From Capitella teleta (taxonomy: Eukaryota; Annelida; Polychaeta; Capitellidae), in assembly GCA_000328365.1 (NCBI GenBank), contig KB312312.1, forward strand, positions 66,368-130,367: a DNA stretch of 64,000 nucleotides, in the 5' to 3' direction. Within the stretch, counting starts at the first letter, position 1, and each line of letters opens with the position of its first letter. Positions 37,442-48,200 of this stretch are shown in pieces. Position numbers and translations under genes: made by a program. The notes beneath the pieces are model-generated. The model had not been told where the DNA came from and did not search any database. It worked only from the letters and a program-made list of their open reading frames with translations.

Positions 37442-38281
37442 CATATTACGTAACGCATCCGGTGAACTTTTTAATAAATTGTGGGAGAAATGAAGCCTCA
37501 AGCCAAGGATCTTGACTTAAAACTTCCTTGGCTTCTTCGATGCTCCATCCGCCTCATATTACTGAGAGTAATCCTTTTGTGTCTTATTTCTCTAACAAGT
37601 GGATTTATTATGCACTTAATAAACAATACTATTGTCTTTTCTATGAAAATTGTGGCCACCGCACTCGATGCTGCCCTTGTCACTTGTGTGTCCCGCACGG
37701 TTTTTTTGTGATTTTTGAAAAAGTTGGGCACCCTGTAAAAAATTCTAGCTAACAGCCTGAATATAAAGCTGGGTTGTATATACTGCAGCCATCTTAGACC
37801 TGATCATTCAGTGTTTCTCATAGTCATTTTTGCTGGAGAGGGAGGGAGGATGGGGTGTGGGAAGTCGGTGACAAACTATTTTAGCTTCATTATGTTTACC
37901 ATACCAAACCCCTCACTATCAGAACAAAAATTTGTTACATTTTGTAACTGTCATCACAGTATGACTATCAATTTTATTATATTCCAAACTGGACAAACGA
38001 AAACTAAATTTTCTATGTGTCAAATGGACCAATGTTCAGAGCGGAAATGAGGTTTTATCAATGATCTCATACAAACTCAGCTTTAAATTTGAAGCAAGCT
38101 GAAAATATAAAGCCAACTTTTTTTGCTGCAACCATCTCAGACCTGTTTCAAAATTTGAGATAAGATTTAATAATATAATGTGCCCCTGGTCCAATTTCTG
38201 AGATGTTCGCATCATGCACAGTACAAAATGTGACTCTACTATCACAATGCACAAAAGATGTCATGAATACTAATGAGGCTC
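37442..38281. other. Non-coding with a diverged internal duplication
   Basis: GCAGCCATCTTAGACCTG near 37785 and GCAACCATCTCAGACCTG near 38128 lie in similar contexts (both follow an ATATAAAGC word), indicating an old duplication. No gene was recognised. Confidence 0.35.
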
Positions 38282-38807
38282 ATTAAAGGGATGGGGAACT
38301 AAATTTTAAGTGATGTTCTATTGACTCATAGCACCAATTGATAGCATTCCGTGCCAAAAACACCATGCCTGGATGCAAGCGTAAGGAAATAATGCATTCC
38401 GAATATGGGGGTTAGCATTGCGCCTATGGGAGAATGGCTTCCATTGCGAAGTATAGGAGGCAACGTCAGCTGATGGCTTGGTTTGGCTGATGGCTGATTG
38501 GTCCCGTTCCCCTCGTGAAGCTATCGATTTCAGCCAATCAGAGCAGATCATCTTCTCCATAAAAGGACATCTCTGTTGTTTACGAAACGAAAGCGCATGC
38601 CTGGTGCACTCTGACTGACCTTTTTACTGTTTCAGGATGAGAAACGTGGTAGGTGTCCTAGAAAATCGCTTGTTAAAATAAGAAAAATAGCGAAAAAAAA
38701 ACATTTTTTCGCGCCTGACTGGTGGCAAAATGATTATTCTATCTATTTCTTGGTGCATCAAATAACGACTCAAAGTCCATTTTTAACCAGTTCTCCCTCC
38801 CTTTAAT
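38282..38807. mobile_element. MITE-like element with ATTAAAGGGA ends
   Basis: The left ATTAAAGGGATGGGGAACT and the right reverse complement ATTAAAGGGAGGGAGAACT form 19-bp inverted repeats with two mismatches around 526 bp with no coding capacity. The superfamily is not assigned. Confidence 0.7.
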
Positions 38808-38850
38808 ATCAATTAGGCGATTTGATTGGCCATGATGCCCACATTGAACA

Positions 38851-39627
38851 GCATTGTCGCAAGACCCCGAAGCCAGCCAGCCGATAGTTTTGTGGCTGGA
38901 TGAGGCTTTTTTTGGCTGACTAGTTGGTTAGCCGACCTTTTGGTGGCTGACTAACTGTGATTTCTTTTCTGGCTGGCTCAGGACCCCAAAACCAGCTGGG
39001 AATAGCCGACTAGCCAGCCAAAAATTATCTGAGCCACCTCCACTGTAATGTTACTGATCTCCCGAAAAAAATTTGGCTCAGTCGCCGTCGAAAATCCATT
39101 GGTTAGTCGGATTTCTTTTGAGATATTTAGCAGGAATTAATGTCATGATTTATAGAATTTCACTAAATATTAATTTTGGTTATTGCAGGCATAGCAGTTT
39201 TCTATTAAACATTGAAATGAATTAAATGTTAACGTACATGTATGCTTCCTTTTTTAATCAAGCACCATGGGTGTGACCGCGACTTTCTTCCTCATCTGCA
39301 GTTCTTGTAGCAGTGAGATATGGCCATGTTAACAGTCATTTTTCGGCCGGGTATAGGAAAAATCCATGTTAAATGGGGACGAGCGCTCGAGCTGACCGTT
39401 CCTTAATTGCAAAATGCGCTCGCGAGGCGAAAGACCGGCGTTTACCCACATGTCATCTCTCATTATTCTTCCTCTATGATGTTATTACCTGCCAAATTTC
39501 TAGAGCGATTTTTTTTCGGTGGATCAGTAGAATTCCGGCGGGTGCGACGGCGGCTCAGATATTTTTCGGCTGGCTTGTCGGATTTTCTAGGCTGCCTTCG
39601 GGGTCTAGCTGCAGGATTTGCAATACC
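38851..39627. mobile_element. Foldback-type element with long, interrupted inverted repeats
   Basis: The outer words GCAAGACCCCGAAGCCAGCC (left) and, read inward from the right, AGACCCCGAAGGCAGCC match. Inner arms at about 39005-39072 and 39510-39585 match over about 70 bases (GCCAGCC.AAAA.TATCTGAGCC and ACTGATC.CCCGAAAAAAA). The left arm carries extra CAGCCAGC/GGCTGGCT simple repeats. There is no coding capacity. Confidence 0.65.
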
Positions 39628-39829
39628 GCACCCCGCCCAAGCCTAAATCTATTAGCAGTGTTTAACTTTTTACTTCAGATCATGAAGTCTGATGCTCTTG
39701 ATATGCAACAATTCACATCAAATAATGTATAAAAATGTTTCTAAATTCAACAAAAAGACACATAAATTACCGAAAGCTATTATATATCGATAAAAATAAA
39801 AAATATTGAGTGCATGAGTAGACCGTGAT

Positions 39830-39949
39830 GCCTTGCGTCATTACTTGGCACATCCGGGTATGCTGCGCGTCTAGTGTTGCGCAGATGCAATCGACTGTCG
39901 TCTAACCAAGTCCCCAGATCCCAGCCCCGCTCGGAAAATTAGCGATTTC
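39830..39949 (+). promoter_or_regulatory. CNOT4: Candidate CNOT4 promoter and 5' UTR exon
   Basis: A GC-richer segment ends GCGATTTC|GTGAGTAATG, a strong donor, after which AT-rich intron-like sequence runs to the acceptor TTGTTTCAG at 42184-42193. The exon starting at 42194 carries the CNOT4 ATG. This makes 39830-39949 a plausible non-coding first exon, but the transcription start is not visible. Confidence 0.4.
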
Positions 39950-42272
39950 GTGAGTAATGGGCCCGTTATCCCAGATTTATTTCTGGATGAAGGTTATGCA
40001 ATGACCAATGTATACGATGAAACACGAAAAGCGCCACCAAGTGCCGAAATGATTGAGCTATATGGTTTTTAAGCAAATGGGTCACCTTCGCCTTCGAAAT
40101 GTTTCGATTGGAGAGCTGTCAAAATAGCATAATTTCCTGATAATCTTCGTCTGAAGACGTATTTTCTTGGATATTATTGTTTGGTCCTTTCAGTCGGTTA
40201 GAGAATTGGTTGAATTGAGGAAATTTAATGCTCCCGTCGAGAATAGTTTGACCTGGTTTAAGTTTCAATGGGGTTGGTCATTACATTGGGAAGTTTGGGT
40301 ATTATAAAGGAATTTACCAGTAATTGTGCCTCTTTTTATAAATTTATGTCATGCTGGCCTCAGGATAGGGACTAGCAGTGTGCTTTTAATGCTTGTTACT
40401 TTAAATTGAAGCATCTCCTTTCTGAAGTTGGTTATATTTTGATAAGAATTCAGGCATCAATATGCTACCTTTGTGTTCAGTACTACACTATACTATAGTG
40501 ACACTTACTCTCGCTAGGGCTATTCAGGTTTGTAAGTCTGCGTAAAGCTGTAAGTTATATGGAGAAATTCAAGCCTGTCTAAAAGTGGGCGTTTTCCATT
40601 CTTTGAAAACCTTGGTTTTGTGAGTGAATTGTTATTATTGTAACTGTAATTTGTAACTGTACATTCAGTACACTCAGTGTTCAGTAAAAGATGATACATT
40701 AACTAGGTCGATGTTGAAATTTTCCGTGGGGTAAATTTTTTCACAATAGCTGTATTTTCTTGAAAAGCTCCAGTGGAAATGTCTTCACTATACCCCTCAG
40801 GTACGCCTTGTGTGTATCTTGGAGCTCATTTTTTAGAGGTTCACCAGGTTTATCAGACAAATGATGTTCCTACAGAAATGATGTGATGAACCCTCCTTTA
40901 TAATGAAATGATCTTTAACTTCTTCCGTGTCTTCCACTGCAGTGTACGGGATCTTCAACCCTTGCGATCTATTGATGAGTGTTAAGGAATACTCATGGGT
41001 TCATATCTGTCCCTGCAGTTACACGAGTGTGTTGGATGAGTCCTATAACTTCTCCGGTTGGTAGACGCCACAGTCAGCAGAACCATGGGGTTATTCTCTT
41101 GATTGTCTGATTGCTTTGTGGTGCGTGTGTTCGATTTGATTGAACCAATGGCTTTATATTCCTTCCTGACATTCCTTTCGCTTTGATGGCGTTATGAAAT
41201 GACCTTTGTCTCTGCTCTGTTGGTCCTAATTCACAATATTTGACCTGTATCACCGAAGCTGTAGGACTTTCAACAGTGATGCGACAGACATGGGTATATT
41301 TGCTTCACTTTCATGAGTCTCAGAGAAATGTGAATTGAGCCAGACTGAGGTAGAGCAGGAAATTATTGAGAAGAAGCAATTTTTTTTATGTTTAATTAAG
41401 GAAATATGTTACTGTGGCTTACCAGTGTAATTCTTTAGTCACAACTGACGGGTTCATGTTACACCCTTTGTCACCTGTGGGCAGCTTGCTGTGCTTTGCT
41501 TGTGAAACATGATTGTTGGTGGAATATGGATATCTCTCTGCCTCTGATTGTAGAATTTCCATGTTCTGCAGCATTTTGAAGCATTGATGATTGAATTAAT
41601 TAGGTGTCTTGTAACCTAAGCTCGTTCTAGTACTCTCTTGTCAATTAAGCGGATTTAGATTTGCTTCATGGTTTGTTTGGGGTTTTTCCTTGGCTGCTCC
41701 TAAAAAGATCACTCAGCTTATCAATAATTATTACAGTGGATTGAAATAATCATCTGCCTCTTGAGCAGTGAGCACTTGACACCACTGTCATGCTGGAGTC
41801 ATGCTCAGAATTGTCTTTTCATTCGGCGTAATCATTTTGCAGGGTTTTTTTCTTGAAGTTTGAATTATCAAATTTGAACTTTGAAGTTATCTTTGAAAAA
41901 ATCAATCAGTTTTCTCTGACTGACTGCAATTGACAGAATGCACCTGAGCCCTCTGTCCCTTGCTACTTGATGGAGGGATGGATAGCTGAGTTATCTCTGT
42001 TTGCCAATCCTATATTTGTGTCATTTAATCATTCATCAACTGCTCGGGATCAAGACGTGTATAATGATCATTTGATTACTCTGTTCTCATTGTAGTGTGA
42101 CCCAAATTTTCTGTATTTTTTCAATGTCAATGGTTGTTCAAAATAGGAAGTTAAGGGGAACTTCTGTGGTGTTGACAATTTCTGTTGTTTCAGGCCAAGG
42201 AAGCTTGGAAGTGAAGAATAGAAGAACGAAGACTGCTACACTAATCCTGCTGCTGCTGCACTTGTGATAATC

Positions 42273-45200
42273 ATGTCTATCGGTGAAGATCAAACAGAGG
42301 TATGCTCCCCCTTTCCAATCTAATTATCACTAATTGCTCATTTGTTGCAGTGTCCACTTTGCATGGAGCCCTTGGAGATGGATGACATCAACTTTTTTCC
42401 CTGCACATGTGGTTATCAAGTGAGTTACTCATCAGTCCACTATTCTCGGAGGGCTAAGATTTTTGGCATTTTGTCAGAATTTGTTTTATTCAGGGGTAAA
42501 ACAGGGTAACGTTTTGAATATAATGTACTAAATTATAGGACACGTGAACTTTAGTCTGATCGCAGTGCATTTTTTTCTTCTCCTGGCCGATGAGCTTATA
42601 ACCATAAGACTGACAGAAGTGTGAGGAATGGTTAACCATAGTTTGCTTCGATTTATAAACGAATAATAATAATGTTCTGTTCAAATGAGAAGAATGATCG
42701 TTTTTAGTCCTTGCTGTGCTTCCTGTGAGATTCGTTTCCGGCTTTTTTACTCACTGACTTCAACGACCAATCATCTTCTTTTGTTGGCTCTCAGCCAAGT
42801 ATTTATTATAAATTCAATTGTTATCATCAGGTGTCACTTTTGGAATATATATTCAATCACACCAGTAATTCATTCTCATTTTTACTGTCACGAAAATTTT
42901 TAAAAAGATTCAGAAGTCTCGGTTTTCATTGAGGTCTGATGTCCGGTTTAATTGGAAATGCATCATTATCTCATGTGCTTATGTGCTCTGCAGTCATCTT
43001 AGTCAAAGAGAAATTTGTAGATCCGATTTCAAACAATAGTGTAATTTGATATTTTGTTTTCATTCATTCAACGGTGTCTGAAACAACTGTTTTATTTTGT
43101 TCCAGATTTCCAGTGTACATTATATAATTCCTTCATCATTTTCCTGTCTTAAAATAGAAATCCATTTGCAGGATACATTTTTTTTTTTTCAATGACTTCT
43201 GTGTTCAGAACATTCCTCACATTGTTTACATCAGCCTCTGATCAGCTGACTTGAGTTATATAGGTCAGAGCACTGAGTTGCCCTTAAGTAGGTCACATGG
43301 TGTCAACTCCATTCAGGGAATCCTATTGATATTTCTCCTTATTTGGTATTATTTTTAAATTTAAAAGGTAGTCTGTGGTTCTCATGGATAGATTTGAGTG
43401 CAAACCCTTTTGTTGCTGAGACGCAGAATAGGACAAAATTAGGCATTGTTTAGGCCCTTATCAGATTGGCCTCATGTTCTGGCCTTATCTTCTTTATTCA
43501 CACTGGGCCTGGTAGAAATAATCAGGACAGTCAATATAGATCTGAGATACAATTCTTCCATTTCTTTAGTCCACAATAATGCAATGGTATCAGGTGACAT
43601 TCTTGAGAAGATCAGCGTGCCTGCACAGAACATCTAATTGTTTTATCACAATGGTTAATACTAATTATCACACCATGTTTTAAAATTACCTGTTGATTGC
43701 ATGATGGTATATCCATGGGGAAGAGGGAGGGTGTTCCGCTCCACGACCGTCTTATTGCACCTTTGAACCCCTGTCTTCAATGATCCCATTCAACATTAAT
43801 TTCTGGGCATATTTTTAACTTTATTTTCCTTTTTTCTTTTCTTCCAGATCTGCAGATTCTGTTGGCACAGAATACGAACAGATGAGAATGGTTTGTGTCC
43901 TGCATGCAGAAAGGTGGGTTTCTTCTTCATTAGTGCACAAAGTTCAATGAGTACACAAGTGTTAAAAGTTGTTTCGACTCTTGTACATGCACTGCTGATT
44001 GTCATGCAACGGCCAGTAGGTTAATTCAACTGACGATAATTGTTGTGCTGGACAAAGCGAATTGCTCTAATGCTCAACCTTTATGCGTTCCCCCAACATA
44101 ACGCACCGATTACATTACCATTGGGTGCGTTATGATTACCACCGAGATCCATCATCATAACGTTGATTGTTCACGATCCACCGAATCATAACGCCTCCTT
44201 TCCCGGCGGGAGCAGCGTCGATGCCTCGTTCGGGCTTTCGGTGATTAGCAATGCGATGTGATTCAGCACAGAGCAGCGAACATCTGCTGTTCGCTCGACT
44301 GCTTCTCTCGGATTTGTCGCCAGCGCTGATACTCTTGTCCGCTTGATCCAGGGTTGCCGCTTGATCTAGGGTGCCGACCGCCGGTGGTCGCTCGGATGAT
44401 TGCCGCGCATCGATCGCCCGCAACGAGCGCCGCTGCTCCGTCGTTTAATACCGTGCAATCGCCGTCGGCTTAGTCGCGTTTGCTCGCTCTGCTGATATGC
44501 TGCCATTTAGCGAGCGAAATTCGCCGCAGATCGATCGTCTGATTGGCTGCCGTGCGGCCCCCCGCGAATGCTGATGCACCCCCCGCCCCCTCCTACGCGC
44601 GACCACCTGCTTCTTCTTCTTCATGCAGCTCCGTCGATCGGAATGCGCTAAAGCGCGATGCTGAAGTGAAAGCGAACCGTACGCCGTGTGTAGGCTACTC
44701 GGCTCATACATGATCGTACGCCTCGCTTTGCGTTTTGCATGGCGATAGATGATGAAGCCGCCACCAAGTCCCGCCGTGGAGTGGGGCCCTCGACGCGATG
44801 TTGGCGCAGCGCTTTCATCCAGCCATAAAGATAGATGGCACCACCACGGCCGTCGTTCGAGGCCTTTATAAGCGGCATCCCATATTCTTCAGCCGCTGCC
44901 GCCGACGAGATCGCCTGACGGCCCGTAACGCGATCCGATCATCGACAAGTGCTTCTTGCTTTCCTTAGCTGCATTCATCTCAGCTGCTGCTGCAGCCGCA
45001 TCTGCTGCAGCCGCCCGCTCATAAGCGGCGCTGCTGGCTGCCCGCCCCGCACTCTTTCGTAGTCGGTGCAGCGGCTATAGTCGGCGGAACTTTTGTGTGT
45101 GTGTAGTGCGGCTGTGACGTAATCGCCACTCGGATACCTCTCGGAAGCAGCTCCGACCGCGTGCTCTTCCTTCCTGCGCCGATGGCGCTCGGCATGTTCT

Positions 45201-48200
45201 ACGGCGAGCGACGCCCGCCCCCTCCCCTACCTCCTCCCGCCGCCCGCGAACCCTCCGCTTTCGGTCGCTGGGGGGAAGACCCGGACGTGATCCAGCAGCA
45301 CTGCGACGCTGGCTTCTTCTCGCGGCCTCCTCCCTTTTCCTCTTCGTCCATGTCATCGGCGTCGTCGTCCGCTCGCTTCTTCCCGTATTCCTCGACCGCC
45401 CCGTCGACATCGTCATGCGTGTCGACGTGCCTGGCGTCGCCTCCTCGCCCCCTCCCCGTCAACTATTCTGTGTTTGGGCCGCCGCAGTTCTACCAGGTGA
45501 GGTGGTAACTATGCCAACTGTTGAGTTGCGCAGGTGATTCATGAGGCTGGCTGTTGTGCTCTCCCGGTTCGTAGGGCAATGTGTGCATTCGGTGTGTACA
45601 AGTGCTGCACACCTGTCTCTGTTGTCATTGTTACTTTCAACAATGCTGCTGGTGCCACCATCACTCATTGCATGTTACGTAATGATGTATATGAATTTGT
45701 CGTTTGGATTGACTAATTTCTCTACTTTCTTTCATTTTCTCAGCAATATCCTGAAGATCCAGCCGAGTTTAAGCCACTAACAGAGGAAGAGTGAGTTCTA
45801 ATTTCATTTTTTGTTTTGTTTTTGTTTTTGTTTTTTTGCGTGTCCCGAGTTGCTTTATAAGTTTCCATCTTGACCAGTCGGGGGAAGTATCAGTACTTAT
45901 CTTTCGCTTCGCCATAGGTCGAACTTGTGTGTGGTTATTTGCAGCAACCTTGTCGGTGTATCATGTATGTGGGAGGATGTTTTTCTTCTTTCATGTGGGT
46001 TTGCGAATTATCACCCGTGTACAATGATCGTCGGCAAACATGCGAAACAAAACATGCTGGCGAATAAAAAGCTGAGTACTTTATAGACAAAAGAAAGTAC
46101 TTGATCGAATTTCCGAAAAAATGCTTAAAGGCGAATAAGGCTGATGATTTGGTCACGTGTTTCTCGCATGTTTCTCGCTTCCTCTTAGTTCATTATTCAA
46201 CACTTTTCGGACTTTTTCTCGTCTATTTTTTTTTTTTTCTTCTCCTCAACGTCGATCGTCGAACACTTTGACTGATTAGAAATCCCTTGAACAAAAAAAA
46301 AAGAATCTGCGATGAATTATCGATAAAAAGGTGCGAGACGAGAGTCGTTGAGCTTTCATTATGTACTGCGTACCTTTCATTTATTTACAAGTTCTGAAGG
46401 TTGCCTTTTTGGAGCTATTACTCTACTCAAATGTCTTAATTTTGTAACATGCAGCAAGCACCGCCGATGGCTAGCTGTAGATAGCCTAATATAGATTTCC
46501 TTATTAATTTTATGCAATTTCACCCCCGATGTCTTCTATATATGGCTTATATATTTCGTGGTATATGTAAGTATAATTCGATGAGTTTAAAGGTCATTTG
46601 GTGCATGCAGTGCGTAGAGCAAAAAGCGGGTTTTCCAGGCATTTGTTGTACCGTGGATTTCATTATTGAGAATAGGGTTAATCCTGGATTACTACGCCTC
46701 ATTTCAACCCTCTCGAGTCGCACAGTGCACCGGAAAAACCGAATGCTTCATGTAATTTCATACATCATTCGCTAGGGATGCTCCACGGCGCCTGGCCATG
46801 AGCGCTGATCAAGAGCGTTATGCCATGGAAATAATTCCGAGTGTCGATGAAGAGGGTGCATGTATCATACGGGCGGGGGGGCGGGTTTACAATCATAACT
46901 GGTCACGTGGGGCGATGACGAAACTGTTCCTATAAGCGCATTGACACCGAGTATCGCTGACGTTGCTTTATGCTTGGATCTGCTCAGGGCGCCTGCACCG
47001 CCCCCCGCCCCCCCCCCCTCCCTCTCGCTGTCGGAACTTTTCATCTGTCGGGTGTCGTTGGCACAAAAGGCACCGCTTCCTTTCGACGCTTCGTTCATTT
47101 CTCGCCGATTTCTGGCGCAATGTCGCCTGATCAATGGGCTCGAATTAAGCGCACATTTGCATGCGACGTCGAGTGGAGACGCCAATACAAAGGCATTGAT
47201 TCCTCCATCCCTCCTCCTCCTCATCGTCCTCATCCTGCCGCTGCTGTCCGCGCCAGATCTTCGAGGGCCGGTGGAGCTGAAAATCAGCTGACCCTTCGCC
47301 TGGCCTCCGCCTGCATCGCGGGCCCGCTTCCCTCTCCCCGTGCGAGCGGCACGCGGGTTTGCTCTGGCCACATTAGTATGCAACGGCTAATTTCGGCGGG
47401 GATTATGCCGGGCAGCCCAGCCCCACGGTCTCCCGGGGCCAGTTGTTGCCATGGTGACACGTTAGCATGACGACACGACGTTTTTTTTCTTTCTATTTCG
47501 CAGGTTGCAGCGAATCAAACGAGAGCGAAGACAGAAAGAGGCTCAGCGAAAACAGAAGGCGGCCGAAAGCAGGCGCCATTTAGCGAACGTCAGGTACGAA
47601 TTCAATCAGGCCGCACTGCCACCGCCACCGCTGCGGTGTCGCAGACTGATTGCTGATTGCGCCCGGTTTAATTGCACCGGCAGAGCAATCAAGCATGATG
47701 CTGCTGCCCCTTCGGCGGCAGTACAGCCACTGGCCAAAAAGACTCGCTGATTGCACTTCTGTTTACGTTTTAGGGTCGTGCAGAAGAACTTGGTTTTCGT
47801 CGTGGGATTGTCGCAGCGGCTCGCGGATCATGAGGCCCTTAAAAAGCACGAGTACTTTGGTAAATTTGGCAAAATCCACAAAGTGGTCATCAACCAAAGT
47901 ACGTCCTATGCCGGGTCTCAGGTGAGTGTAAGTCGCATTTTGTTCTCTTTTTTTCTTCCTTTTTCTTTCTCTGTTGTTTCGTGATTCTGTTCCGCCGCCT
48001 CCGCCACTGCTGCTGCTGCTGTTCTATTCAGATCACACTCTGTTTAATTCCGTAAGTGGCATTGCGCCGCATTATGATCGGCGCCTGGCTCCCGTAGCCA
48101 GCCCCAGCCAATTAGCCAGGCCAGCACCGCGGCTCGCTTTCATGCAAATTCCTGCTCGCCGCGCTTTATGACGAAGGAAGCGCATTAGCGCGCATCCGAC

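Noticed and set aside
45075-45462. Minus-strand open frames across the CG-rich island
   Set aside because: High GC lengthens open frames on both strands. They are Arg/Gly/Asp-rich low complexity with no family resemblance. The plus frame alone joins CNOT4 in phase.
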